A stretch of 61,067 bases of DNA from Nocardia higoensis NBRC 100133. Its GTDB lineage: Bacteria; Actinomycetota; Actinomycetes; Mycobacteriales; Mycobacteriaceae. A program made the position numbers and the translations under genes. Each line of letters opens with the position of its first letter. Position 1 is the first letter of the stretch. Shown one piece after another: positions 10,179-18,467 of the stretch. The stretch is from contig NZ_BAGA01000112.1 in NCBI RefSeq assembly GCF_000308595.1, positions 1-61,067 of the forward strand. Direction: 5' to 3'. Below the pieces are notes generated by a model. That model saw only the letters and a program-made list of their open reading frames with translations. It was not told where the DNA came from and made no database searches.

Positions 10179-11297
10179 TCAATTCGGCTGCGCCTCGCGC
10201 ATGCGCCAGCGGATTCCCGACTCGATGAAGCCGTCGATGTCGCCGTCGAGAACGGCACTGGGATTGTTGACCTCGTAGTTGGTGCGCAGGTCCTTGACCA
10301 TCTGGTACGGATGCAGCACGTAGGAGCGCATCTGGTTGCCCCAGGACGCGCCCTCGTTGGTCTTGAGCGCGTCCATCTGGGCGCGCTCCTCCTGGCGCTT
10401 GCGCTCGAGCAGCTTGGCCTGCAGGACGCGCATGGCCGAGATCTTGTTCTGCAGCTGCGACTTCTCGTTCTGACAGGTCACCACGATGCCGGTCGGGATA
10501 TGGGTGAGGCGCACCGCGGAGTCGGTGGTGTTGACCGACTGACCACCGGGACCAGAGGACCGGTAGACGTCCACGCGGACCTCGGTGTCGGGGATCTCGA
10601 TGTGGTCGGTGGTCTCGACCACCGGCAGCACCTCGACCTCGGCGAAGGAGGTCTGGCGGCGGCCCTGGTTGTCGAAGGGGCTGATGCGCACCAGCCGGTG
10701 CGTGCCCATCTCCACCGACAGGGTGCCGTACGCGTAGGGGGTCTTGACGGCGAAGGTGGCGCTCTTGATGCCCGCTTCCTCGGCGTAGGACGTGTCGTAG
10801 ATCTCCACCGGGTAGCCGTGCCGGTCGGCCCAGCGCACGTACATGCGCATCAGCTTCTCCGCCCAGTCGGCGGCGTCGACGCCACCGGCGCCGGAGCGGA
10901 TGTTGACCAGCGCCTCACGCTTGTCGTACTCGCCCGACAGCAGCGTGCGCACCTCCATCGCCTCCACGTCGGTGCGCAGGGCGGCGCGTTCGGCGTCGGC
11001 GTCGGCGAGCGCGGTGACCCTGGCCTCGCCCTCTTCCTCCTCGGCCAGCTCGTAGAGCACCGGCAGGTCTTCCAGGCGTGAGCGCAGCTCCTCGACGCGG
11101 CGCAGTTCGCCCTGGGCGTGGGAGAGCTCGCTGGTCACCTGCTGGGCATGGTCCTGGTCGTTCCACAGGTCCGGATCGGCGGCCTGGTGTTCGAGCTCGT
11201 CGATGCGGCGGCGCAGTTCCTCGATGTCGAGGACCGACTCGACCGTCTTGAGGGTGGCGTCGAGTTCGGCGATATCGGCGGAGACGTCAGGATGCAC
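10179..11297 (-). CDS. prfB: Peptide chain release factor 2
   Basis: 372 residues. It contains the tripeptide SPF (in RISPFDNQGRR) that reads UGA/UAA, and the universal GGQ motif (SSGPGGQSVNT) that triggers peptidyl-tRNA hydrolysis. GTG 11297 (VHPDVSADIAELD) matches the start of mycobacterial RF2; a longer open frame begins 13 codons upstream. No in-frame UGA/programmed +1 frameshift is seen in the first codons, in contrast to the autoregulated E. coli gene. It heads the minus-strand block leading to mscS, ftsE and ftsX. Confidence 0.95.
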   Translation of the reverse strand: MHPDVSADIAELDATLKTVESVLDIEELRRRIDELEHQAADPDLWNDQDHAQQVTSELSHAQGELRRVEELRSRLEDLPVLYELAEEEEGEARVTALADADAERAALRTDVEAMEVRTLLSGEYDKREALVNIRSGAGGVDAADWAEKLMRMYVRWADRHGYPVEIYDTSYAEEAGIKSATFAVKTPYAYGTLSVEMGTHRLVRISPFDNQGRRQTSFAEVEVLPVVETTDHIEIPDTEVRVDVYRSSGPGGQSVNTTDSAVRLTHIPTGIVVTCQNEKSQLQNKISAMRVLQAKLLERKRQEERAQMDALKTNEGASWGNQMRSYVLHPYQMVKDLRTNYEVNNPSAVLDGDIDGFIESGIRWRMREAQPN

Positions 11298-11364
11298 GAT
11301 CTGTAAGGCTACCGGTCCCGCTCCGAGCAGCCTCAACCGCTCACAGCGGGGAGCCCGCGGGTGC

Positions 11365-12222
11365 TCACTCGGAGACCACGCGCAGGCCGCCGGGACGACG
11401 GCCCGCGAGTCTGTCCAGGGCGGTCGCGCTCGCCTCGTCGGCGGGCAGGTGCACGATCAGGCGCTGTGCGTCGTCGGCGGACAGGTCCAGCGTCTCGTAG
11501 GCCAATCGCACCGGGCCGATATCCGGGTGATCCATCCTGGTGATGCCGGAGGCGGCGGGCAGACTCGGCACGGTGTCCACCCGCCGGGTGAATTCCGCGC
11601 CCGCCACCACGGTCAGCTGCTCGGCCAGCCGGTCGACAGCCGGATCGGCACGGAACGGACCTTCCTTCAGGGTCGCCACCCAGTGGTCGGCGACCTCCGG
11701 CCAGTCGGGGTAGAGCGCACGCGCCCGCGCGTCGGCGAAGACGTACCAGGCGAGGTGACCGCCGTTGTCCTCGTCGAACAGCCCGCTCGGCGCCATCAGG
11801 CGCCGGTAGCCGTCGGTGCAGGCCAGTACCTCGCCGGTCCGGTCGAACAGGGCCGCCGGGGCCGGGTCGAGGTGATCGAGCACCGATCGCACGGCCGGCC
11901 GGACCGTTTTCGGCATGGGCGCCGAGCCCATACAGGCGAACCCCGGATCCGCGGCCTTCGTGAGGCGGTACAGGTGCACCCGTTCGCTCGGGGTGAGCAG
12001 CAACGCGTCGGCCAGCGCGGCCAGGATCTCGGGCGAGGGCCTGCGGTCGCGTCCCTGTTCGAGCCGGGTGAGGTACTCCACGCTGACCCCGGCCAGCAAG
12101 GCCAGCTCCGAACGCCGCAGTCCCGGAGCGCGCCTGCGCGGCCCCGCGGGCAGTCCGACGCAGGCGGGCGTGACCGTGTCCCGGCGGGAGCGCAGGAACA
12201 GACCCAACTCGTTGTCGCTCAC
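11365..12222 (-). CDS. Helix-turn-helix regulator with MmyB-type ligand-binding domain
   Basis: 285 residues. The N-terminal XRE helix-turn-helix covers about residues 30-85 (LRRSELALLAGVSVEYLTRL, then EQGRDRRPSPEILAALADAL). The C-terminal part (about 105-275) has the MmyB PAS-like pattern, including PALWRDRTG-type FDRTGEVLACTDGYRRL and later FRADPAVDRL and HPDIGPVRL. MmyB-domain regulators of Streptomyces bind fatty-acid-like ligands and usually control a divergent oxidoreductase. Here the divergent neighbour is an NADPH-dependent FMN reductase at 12379, the likely target. About 155 bases separate them and contain an inverted repeat. Confidence 0.85.
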   Translation of the reverse strand: MSDNELGLFLRSRRDTVTPACVGLPAGPRRRAPGLRRSELALLAGVSVEYLTRLEQGRDRRPSPEILAALADALLLTPSERVHLYRLTKAADPGFACMGSAPMPKTVRPAVRSVLDHLDPAPAALFDRTGEVLACTDGYRRLMAPSGLFDEDNGGHLAWYVFADARARALYPDWPEVADHWVATLKEGPFRADPAVDRLAEQLTVVAGAEFTRRVDTVPSLPAASGITRMDHPDIGPVRLAYETLDLSADDAQRLIVHLPADEASATALDRLAGRRPGGLRVVSE

Positions 12223-12254
12223 CTGTCGAACCTACAAGCGCGCACAGCGCGAAT

Positions 12255-12275
12255 GGTGGCCCTCTCGCTACCACC
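12255..12275. promoter_or_regulatory. Candidate operator between the MmyB-type regulator and the FMN reductase
   Basis: GGTGG (12255-12259) and CCACC (12271-12275) form an inverted repeat with an 11-base AT-poor spacer containing CTCTCGCTA. It lies 33 bases upstream of the regulator start, in the divergent promoter region. Role as operator is inferred from position and symmetry only. Confidence 0.35.
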
Positions 12276-12378
12276 CTGACCGCGGTCTGCTCATCGGCCG
12301 CCGGTGACCGGCACGCTCGTTGTCGGCGGGCAGCCCTGGAGCACGAAGCCCGCCGGACCAACGAGAAGGAGATCCGAC

Positions 12379-12972
12379 ATGAGGCTCGCGGTGATCATCG
12401 GCAGTGTCCGGGAGGGACGTTTCGGCCCGACGGTGGCGGCCTGGTTCGCCGAGCGGGCGCGCGCCGACGGCCGCTTCGAGGTCGACGTCATCGACCTGGC
12501 CGAGATGGAGCTGCCGCACGCGCTACCCGCCGTATCGCCCGCGCTGGACCCGAACCCGCCGCGACCGGAGGGCATGCGCGCACTGACCGACCGGCTGACC
12601 GCCGCGGACGCGTTCGTCATCGTCACGCCGGACTACAACCGCAGCTACCCGGCCGCGCTCAAGTCCGCGATCGACTGGCACTTCACGCAGTGGGACGCCA
12701 AGGCGATCGGGTTCGTCGGCTACAGCGGCGCGACCGGCGGGCTGCCCGCCATCGAGCACCTGCGCGCGGTGTTCAGCGAGCTCAACGCCCATACGGTGCG
12801 CGACTACGTGACATTTCCGCGCTACTACCTGCTCTTCGACGACACAGGCGCGCTGCACGAACCCGAGGGGCCCGCGGCCGCGGCTTCGGGGATGCTCGAC
12901 CAATTGCACTGGTGGGCGGGCGCATTGGTGGCCGCCAGGGCCGATTCGGTCGCGGGAGCGGTCGGTGCCTAG
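12379..12972 (+). CDS. NADPH-dependent FMN reductase / flavodoxin-like quinone reductase
   Basis: 197 residues with the flavodoxin-like fold of the FMN_red family: MRLAVIIGSVREGRFGP phosphate-binding start, DVIDLAEMELP, DAFVIVTPDYNRSYPAALK near residues 75-93, and GFVGYSGATGG (about 113-123), which contacts FMN. Members use NAD(P)H to reduce FMN, quinones or azo compounds. ATG 12379 is preceded by AAGGAG at a good distance. It diverges from the MmyB-type regulator at 11365-12222, which probably controls it in response to a small hydrophobic or oxidising ligand (inference from family pattern). Confidence 0.85.
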   Translation: MRLAVIIGSVREGRFGPTVAAWFAERARADGRFEVDVIDLAEMELPHALPAVSPALDPNPPRPEGMRALTDRLTAADAFVIVTPDYNRSYPAALKSAIDWHFTQWDAKAIGFVGYSGATGGLPAIEHLRAVFSELNAHTVRDYVTFPRYYLLFDDTGALHEPEGPAAAASGMLDQLHWWAGALVAARADSVAGAVGA

Positions 12973-13044
12973 GTTCGGGCGCCCGAGTCGGCGGCCGCGG
13001 GGGCGAGTCGGAGACCGGCGTGGCCGGGGCGGCCGATAGGCTCA

Positions 13045-13839
13045 GTGACCGTGGCTACTCACTCCTCCGATCTCGCACTCGCGTTGCGGCTCGCCGACGA
13101 GGCCGACGCCATCACCACGGCGCGCTTCGGGGCGCTCGATCTGAAGGTGGACGCGAAGCCGGATCTGACACCGGTCTCGGACGCGGATCTGGCCGTCGAG
13201 GAGTCGATCCGGCGGTTGCTCTCGCATGCCCGGCCCGACGACGCGGTGCTCGGTGAGGAATTCGGCGGGGAGGCGGATTTCTCGGGCAGGCAGTGGGTGA
13301 TCGACCCGATCGACGGCACCAAGAACTTCGTGCGCGGAGTGCCGGTGTGGGCCAGCCTGATCGCGCTGCTGTCCGACGGCGTTCCGGTGGTCGGCGTGGT
13401 GAGCGCACCCGCGCTGGCCCGGCGCTGGTGGGCGGCGAGCGGGTCGGGGGCGTGGACGAGTTTCCATCCGGGGGCGCCCAAGCCGATCACGGTGTCGCGG
13501 GTGGGCGAGCTGGCCTCGGCGAGCCTGGCGTTCTCCAGCCTGTCCGGCTGGCGCGATCGTGGCCTGCGCGAGAAGTTCGTCGACCTCACCGACGAGGTGT
13601 GGCGGGTGCGCGGCTACGGCGATTTCTTCAATTACTGCCTGCTGGCCGAGGGCGCGGTCGACATCGCGACCGAGCCGGAGGTCTCGCTGTGGGATCTGGC
13701 GGCGCTGGACATCCTGGTGCGCGAGGCGGGCGGGCGGTTCACCTCGCTGGCCGGAGTCGACGGCCCGCACGGTGGTGACGCGATCGCCACCAACGGGCTG
13801 CTGCACGACGAGACCCTGGCTCGCTTGCGGCAGGGCTGA
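13045..13839 (+). CDS. hisN: Histidinol-phosphate phosphatase, inositol-monophosphatase type
   Basis: 264 residues. IMPase-family metal-binding motifs are all present: GEEFGGEAD (Glu ligand), WVIDPIDGTKNFVRG (DPIDGTxNF), and WDLAALDILVREAGG at the C-terminus. This resembles Rv3137 of M. tuberculosis (HisN), which dephosphorylates histidinol phosphate, the penultimate step of histidine synthesis. The neighbourhood supports this, since fadE24 and fadE23 follow as in M. tuberculosis Rv3137-Rv3140. GTG 13045 is used; a second GTG six bases on (13051) is an equal candidate. A 7-bp hairpin (13839-13845 with 13857-13863) follows the stop codon. Inositol-1-phosphatase activity is an alternative. Confidence 0.8.
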   Translation: MTVATHSSDLALALRLADEADAITTARFGALDLKVDAKPDLTPVSDADLAVEESIRRLLSHARPDDAVLGEEFGGEADFSGRQWVIDPIDGTKNFVRGVPVWASLIALLSDGVPVVGVVSAPALARRWWAASGSGAWTSFHPGAPKPITVSRVGELASASLAFSSLSGWRDRGLREKFVDLTDEVWRVRGYGDFFNYCLLAEGAVDIATEPEVSLWDLAALDILVREAGGRFTSLAGVDGPHGGDAIATNGLLHDETLARLRQG

Positions 13840-14052
13840 CCCGCCGCCCTACTGCTGGCGGGTTCGGTAGCTGCCATCGGCCACGAATTCGCGTCGCCGC
13901 CGACCCACGCGCCCGTGGATACCTATCGCCGGGCCCGAGGCGAGCTGCCCTCATCCGACAGCTCGCCCGGCACCCGGCACACCGGCCGCAATCCGCGACG
14001 GTGTTGGTACCCGAGGGTCGCTGCGCCGACCCGGGGCGGAAACGGCAGGAAC

Positions 14053-14400
14053 TCAGCCCGCCGACCCGGTGGGCAGACCCGAGCCGGAGGCGGAGCCGGA
14101 CCCACCGGAACCCGAGGACGAACCGGAGCCGCCGGAGCCCGAGGACGAACCGGACGGCGGGAACTGGACCTCGCCCGAACCGAAGTCGCCGCCGACACCG
14201 CCTTCGCCGGAACCCAGATCGAAGATCGGCCCACCCGAGCCGAAGTCGACCTGGGGCCCGCCGGGATCGAGATCCACCTCGATCGGCACCAGCGGCAGGC
14301 CGGGCGCCGCATGCGCGGGGGCGCACACGAGCCCGGCCGCGAGCGCCAGACCCGCCACCACCGCTATTCGTCTTCCTGCCGATACCACAACAGTTTTCAT
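14053..14400 (-). CDS. Small secreted Gly/Ser-rich protein, hypothetical
   Basis: 115 residues. A signal peptide (RRIAVVAGLALAAGLVC then AHA-A) is cleaved near residue 31. The mature chain has Asp/Gly/Pro repeats (DLDPGGPQVDFGSGGP, FDLGSGEGGVGGDFGSGE) and a low-complexity Ser-Gly tail (SGSSSGSGGSGSSSGSGG). ATG 14400 is chosen because GGAGG lies eight bases upstream; a TTG two codons earlier is also open. No family is recognised. The DFGSG-type spacing recalls nocardial surface or cell-envelope proteins, but function is unknown. It is divergent from fadE24, about 210 bases apart. The 210 bases between hisN and this gene contain nothing else supported. Confidence 0.65.
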   Translation of the reverse strand: MKTVVVSAGRRIAVVAGLALAAGLVCAPAHAAPGLPLVPIEVDLDPGGPQVDFGSGGPIFDLGSGEGGVGGDFGSGEVQFPPSGSSSGSGGSGSSSGSGGSGSASGSGLPTGSAG

Positions 14401-14531
14401 GGACAAGACCTCCGTTCCAGGGGGACGATTCGGCCACGGTAACGGAACCGGGAAGATTCTGAAGCGTCTTTGTTTCAGAAAGACCGCACGGGTTCCGCAC
14501 CGAGGTGGCGGCAGGCGACTCGACGCGGTTC

Positions 14532-14567
14532 TTACTCTGGAGTAAGGTTGCTATTACTCAGGAGTAA
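14532..14567. promoter_or_regulatory. Two tandem perfect palindromic operators upstream of fadE24
   Basis: TTACTC-TG-GAGTAA occupies 14532-14545, and TTACTC-AG-GAGTAA occupies 14554-14567. The centres are 22 bp apart, two helical turns, so two dimers could bind the same DNA face. They lie 40-80 bases before the fadE24 start, a normal repressor position. Such 6-2-6 palindromes are typical of TetR/FadR-type lipid regulators. The regulator itself is not identifiable in the window. Confidence 0.75.
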
Positions 14568-14609
14568 GAACGACCGATCCTGACCTCACCCCACCCCAGC
14601 AGAAAACAG

Positions 14610-16019
14610 GTGATGATGAGCACCCGAGACAGCGCGACGAAGCGACGTCCCGCGAACGGACGCAGCGACGACTCCGCCGTCGGCCTGAACCAGCCCAAGC
14701 GGGACTGGATGGGCACGGCGATGCGGGTCATGACGACGATCACCGGCTCCGATCTCGTCGAGAAATACAACCTGCGCAAGCCGATCGAGCGCGTCACCTA
14801 CGAGAGCACCAAGAGCGGCTTCCGCACCCTCGGCGCGGCCACCAGAGCGTTCAAGAAGGTCTCGGGCAACGGCGCGCCGAAGCGGCTGCCCGACAACGAG
14901 ACCAAGAACAAGGACTTCTTCGACCTCACCCCGACCGAGGATCAGCAGATGATCGTCGAGACGGTGAAGGACTTCGCCGCCGAGATCATCCGCCCGGCCG
15001 CCGCCGAGGCCGACGCCGCGACCAAGGCGCCCGCGGATCTGGTGGCCCGCGCGGCCGAACTCGGCATCACGGTCATCAATGTGCCCGAGGAACTCGACGG
15101 CGTGGCCACCGAGCGCGGCGCGGTCACCAACGCGCTGGTCGCCGAGGCGCTCGCCCACGGCGACATGGGCCTGGCACTGCCGATCCTGGCGCCCAGCGGC
15201 GTCGCCGTCGCGCTCTCGCAATGGGGCACCGACGCCCAGCAGCGCACCTACCTGCCTGCCTTCGCCGGCGATAACGTGCCGCAGGCCTCGGTGGTCATCG
15301 CCGAGCCGCGCCCGCTGTTCGATCCGTTCGCGCTGCAGACCAAGGCCACCCGCTCCCCCAGCGGCTACCGCCTCAACGGCGTCAAGAGCCTGGTGCCCGC
15401 GGCCGCCGACGCCGAACTGTTCCTGATCGCCGCCGAACTCGACGGCCGTCCGGCGCTGTTCATCGTCGAGTCCGACGCCCAGGGCCTGGTGGTGGAGGCC
15501 GACCCGAGCATGGGCCTGCGCGCCGCCGGTCTCGGCAGGCTGATCCTGGAGGATGTCGCGGTGTCCGCCGAGGCCGTGCTGGGCGACGCCGATCCGATCG
15601 CGCGCGCCGAGGAGTACGCCGACGCGGTGCGGCTGGCCCGCCTCGGCTGGGCCTCGCTGGCGGTCGGCACGAGCCAGGCCGTGCTGGATTACGTGATCCC
15701 CTACGTCAACGAGCGCGAGGCGTTCGGCGAGCCGATCTCGCACCGGCAGGCCGTGGCCTTCATGGTCGCCGACATCGCCATCGAACTCGACGGCCTGCGC
15801 CTGGTCACGCTGCGCGGCGCCGCCCGCGCCGAGCAGGGCCGTTCCTTCGGCCGCGAGGCCGCCCTGGCGCGCAAGCTGGCCACCGACAAGGGCATGAAGA
15901 TCGGCCTGGACGGCGTGCAGCTGCTGGGCGGGCACGGCTTCACCAAGGAGCACCCGGTCGAGCGCTGGTACCGCGATCTGCGGGCCATCGGCGTCGCCGA
16001 GGGCGTCGTTCTCATCTGA
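14610..16019 (+). CDS. fadE24: Acyl-CoA dehydrogenase, FadE24-like subunit
   Basis: 469 residues. A hydrophilic N-terminal extension of about 100 residues precedes the acyl-CoA dehydrogenase fold (from TPTEDQQMIVETVKDFA). The C-terminal domain contains GHGFTKEHPVERWYRDLRA and ends at GVAEGVVLI, shortly after the position of the usual catalytic Glu (VAEG). Length and position match M. tuberculosis FadE24 (Rv3139). Many mycobacterial FadE pairs act as heterotetramers in steroid or lipid side-chain oxidation; that this pair does so is inferred from adjacency. fadE23 follows after 34 bases. GTG 14610, ATG 14613 and ATG 14616 are all possible starts. Two palindromic operators lie upstream. Confidence 0.85.
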   Translation: MMMSTRDSATKRRPANGRSDDSAVGLNQPKRDWMGTAMRVMTTITGSDLVEKYNLRKPIERVTYESTKSGFRTLGAATRAFKKVSGNGAPKRLPDNETKNKDFFDLTPTEDQQMIVETVKDFAAEIIRPAAAEADAATKAPADLVARAAELGITVINVPEELDGVATERGAVTNALVAEALAHGDMGLALPILAPSGVAVALSQWGTDAQQRTYLPAFAGDNVPQASVVIAEPRPLFDPFALQTKATRSPSGYRLNGVKSLVPAAADAELFLIAAELDGRPALFIVESDAQGLVVEADPSMGLRAAGLGRLILEDVAVSAEAVLGDADPIARAEEYADAVRLARLGWASLAVGTSQAVLDYVIPYVNEREAFGEPISHRQAVAFMVADIAIELDGLRLVTLRGAARAEQGRSFGREAALARKLATDKGMKIGLDGVQLLGGHGFTKEHPVERWYRDLRAIGVAEGVVLI

Positions 16020-16053
16020 CCGGCTCGATCAGTTCTTCCAGGAGACCCTCCCC

Positions 16054-17262
16054 ATGATCAACCTCGAACTCCCCAAGAAGCTGCGGGCCAGCGCCAACCA
16101 GGCGCACCAGGTGGCCGCGCACATCTTCCGCCCCATCTCGCGCAAGTACGACCTGGCCGAGCACGAGTACCCCAAGGAACTCGACACCATGGCCGCCATG
16201 GTCGAGGGCCTGTCGGACTCCGGCACGCAGAAGATCAGCGGCGCCACCGGCGGCCGCGCCGACTCCTCGGGCAAGGGCGGAAACAACAACGGCGGCAATA
16301 TGTCCGCGCTGCTCAACGCCCTGGAGACATCCTGGGGCGATGTCGGTCTGATGCTCTCGATCCCCTACCAGGGCCTGGGCAACGCGGCCATCGCGGCGGT
16401 GTCCACCGACGAGCAGCTGCAGCGCTTCGGCAAGGTGTGGGCCGCGATGGCGATCACCGAGCCGTCCTTCGGCTCGGACTCCGCGGCCGTGAGCACCACC
16501 GCCGTGCGCGACGGCGACGAATGGGTTCTCAACGGCGAGAAGATCTTCGTGACCGCCGGCCAGCGCGCCACCCACATCGTCGTCTGGGCCACCGTGGACA
16601 AGAGCAAGGGCCGCGCGGCGATCAAGTCCTTCGTCGTCCCCCGTGACGCGCCCGGCCTGTCGGTGGCCCGCCTCGAGCACAAGCTCGGCATCCGCGCCTC
16701 CGACACCGCGGTGCTGTTGCTGCAGGACTGCCGGATTCCGGCCGACAACATCCTCGGCAGCCCGGAAGTCAATGTGGAGAAGGGCTTCGCGGGGGTCATG
16801 CAGACCTTCGACAACACCCGTCCGCTGGTGGCCGCGATGGCCATCGGCGTGGCCCGTGCCGCGCTCGAGGAACTGCGTCGCCTGCTCGAGGGGGCGGGCG
16901 TCGAGGTCTCCTACGACACCCCGGCGATGAACCAGCACGCCGCTGCCGCCGAGTTCCTGCGGATGGAGGCCGATTACGAGGCCGCCTACCTGCTCGCGCT
17001 GCGCGCGGCGTGGATGGCCGACAACAAGAAGCCGAACTCGCTGGAAGCCTCCATGTCGAAGGCCAAGGCGGGCCGCACCGGCACCGATGTGACCCTCAAG
17101 GCCGTCGAACTGGCGGGCACGCTCGGCTACTCGGAGAACCTGTTGCTGGAGAAGTGGGGCCGCGACTCGAAGATTTTGGACATCTTCGAGGGCACCCAGC
17201 AGATCCAGCAGCTGATCGTCGCCCGCCGGGTGCTCGGCAAGACGAGCGCCGAGCTGAAGTAA
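16054..17262 (+). CDS. fadE23: Acyl-CoA dehydrogenase, FadE23-like subunit
   Basis: 402 residues with a standard acyl-CoA dehydrogenase fold. FAD-contact motifs MAITEPSFGSDSAAV (about residues 130-145) and KIFVTAGQRATHIVVW are visible. The C-terminal DIFEGTQQIQQLIVARRVLG carries the catalytic Glu of the family (FEGT). The start MINLELPKKLRAS resembles FadE23 (Rv3140). It forms an operon with fadE24, and a strong terminator follows at 17281-17318. It should catalyse alpha-beta dehydrogenation of an acyl-CoA, passing electrons to ETF. Substrate unknown. Confidence 0.88.
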   Translation: MINLELPKKLRASANQAHQVAAHIFRPISRKYDLAEHEYPKELDTMAAMVEGLSDSGTQKISGATGGRADSSGKGGNNNGGNMSALLNALETSWGDVGLMLSIPYQGLGNAAIAAVSTDEQLQRFGKVWAAMAITEPSFGSDSAAVSTTAVRDGDEWVLNGEKIFVTAGQRATHIVVWATVDKSKGRAAIKSFVVPRDAPGLSVARLEHKLGIRASDTAVLLLQDCRIPADNILGSPEVNVEKGFAGVMQTFDNTRPLVAAMAIGVARAALEELRRLLEGAGVEVSYDTPAMNQHAAAAEFLRMEADYEAAYLLALRAAWMADNKKPNSLEASMSKAKAGRTGTDVTLKAVELAGTLGYSENLLLEKWGRDSKILDIFEGTQQIQQLIVARRVLGKTSAELK

Positions 17263-17280
17263 CCGGGAAAGCCTTACCGG

Positions 17281-17318
17281 AACCGGTGCGGGTCGCCTCC
17301 TCGACCCGCGCCGGTTTT
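17281..17318 (+). terminator. Rho-independent terminator after fadE23
   Basis: A 14-bp stem (17282-17295 with 17302-17315, one G-U pair) with a 6-base loop is followed by TTTT and a further T-rich stretch. Confidence 0.85.
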
Positions 17319-17553
17319 CGCGTTTTCGGCGCGGTGGAACCGGACTCGCGCGCCGGGCGGGGGCGTGTTCGCCGGAAACGGGGAAGAGATCGGTTAATGT
17401 CGAAAAGGTCCGCATCACGGTTTCACACCGGCGCACAGCGCGGTTTACCGGCGTATCGGACGAGGTAATTCGGTTTCGTAAGTTGTCCTATGTAACGACT
17501 CGACCAGACAGACGACTCAGCTCGACCAACGATTCGCGCGAGGAGACCGGTTT

Positions 17554-18225
17554 ATGCGTCGACCGAAGTTCACCCGAATTCTCACCGCCGCCGTCGCCAC
17601 GACGGCGATGCTCGGAGCGGTTTTCGCCGGTCCTGTAGCCGCCGAAGAGAATCCGGTTCCCATGCCGGACAATTCGGCTGCTACATCCTTCGACATGAGC
17701 GACGCGCTGCGGCAACTGCGCTCGGCGGCCGCGGGCGACCCCGCCGCGGAGGCGGCGGTCGAGCGCCTGCTGGCCGCTCGGCCACAGGTGCCCGGCGCCG
17801 CCGAGGTCGCCCTGCCCGCTCAGGTCTTCCAGATCCCGGCGAACTCCGACATCGGGCGCAACGGCGCCGCTCCGGGCATGCACGGCTCGGGGATCGCCCT
17901 GGGTATCAACGGCTTCCAGTTCGGCTACTTCGGCGGCCCCGGAACGATCGCGCCCAACCAGGACGGAGCCAAGCTCGAGGTGGTCTGGCTGAATCTGTCG
18001 AACGGGCGCAGCGGCACCGAGGCGCTCGTCGAGCACCAGGACATCCCGGTCGACACCACCATCCGCACCCGGCCGATCGATCCCGGCCCCGGCCTGATCG
18101 TGGCCGCCGTCTACGGCACCCTCTGGCACCGCTGGTCCGTCCCGGTCGACGAGGCGCACCCCGACGGTTTCCACTACCAGCGGGCAACCATCGATTTCCC
18201 CTCACTGGGCGCAATCTACAACTGA
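17554..18225 (+). CDS. Secreted protein of unknown function
   Basis: 223 residues. A clear Sec signal peptide (basic RRPKFTR, hydrophobic ILTAAVATTAMLGAVFAG, cleavage after PVAA near residue 30) is followed by an Ala-rich helical segment (about 45-80) and a beta-rich domain with HGSGIALGINGFQFGYFGGP and GTLWHRWSVPVDEAHPDG. It looks like a conserved exported protein of mycolate-containing actinobacteria, but no family name can be given. ATG 17554 follows GAGGAG (agaccggttt between). It stands alone between the fadE operon and the fadD gene, in the same direction. The 290 bases before it contain only the fadE23 terminator. Confidence 0.7.
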   Translation: MRRPKFTRILTAAVATTAMLGAVFAGPVAAEENPVPMPDNSAATSFDMSDALRQLRSAAAGDPAAEAAVERLLAARPQVPGAAEVALPAQVFQIPANSDIGRNGAAPGMHGSGIALGINGFQFGYFGGPGTIAPNQDGAKLEVVWLNLSNGRSGTEALVEHQDIPVDTTIRTRPIDPGPGLIVAAVYGTLWHRWSVPVDEAHPDGFHYQRATIDFPSLGAIYN

Positions 18226-18320
18226 GAGTCGATCGAATTCGGCCGTCTGCCGCTGGCAGGCGGCCGGATTCGGTTCGATACGCCGGCCGGATGCGCGATG
18301 AACCATTTGGTCCATTCGAC

Positions 18321-18405
18321 TTACCGAAAGGTAACTTACGGAGAGACTGCGCCCGCTTTGTCGGCTTTGTGTGTGACCGACCACACCATCTACTGCTACG
18401 GTAGC
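18321..18405. promoter_or_regulatory. Promoter region of fadD with three short palindromes
   Basis: TTACC-GAAA-GGTAA (18321-18334), GTGTG-N6-CACAC (18371-18386) and GCTAC-G-GTAGC (18395-18405) lie 60-150 bases before the fadD gene. Each is exact in its arms. They may be operator half-sites; no regulator is identifiable. Confidence 0.35.
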
Positions 18406-18467
18406 CGCACATGCCGTTCGAAATCGCTAGGCAACGTGGCCGACGCGACGGTTCAGTGGAGGTATAA

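Noticed and set aside
10179..11336. Programmed frameshift in prfB
   Set aside because: No in-frame UGA or slippery site near the start; the frame is open throughout.
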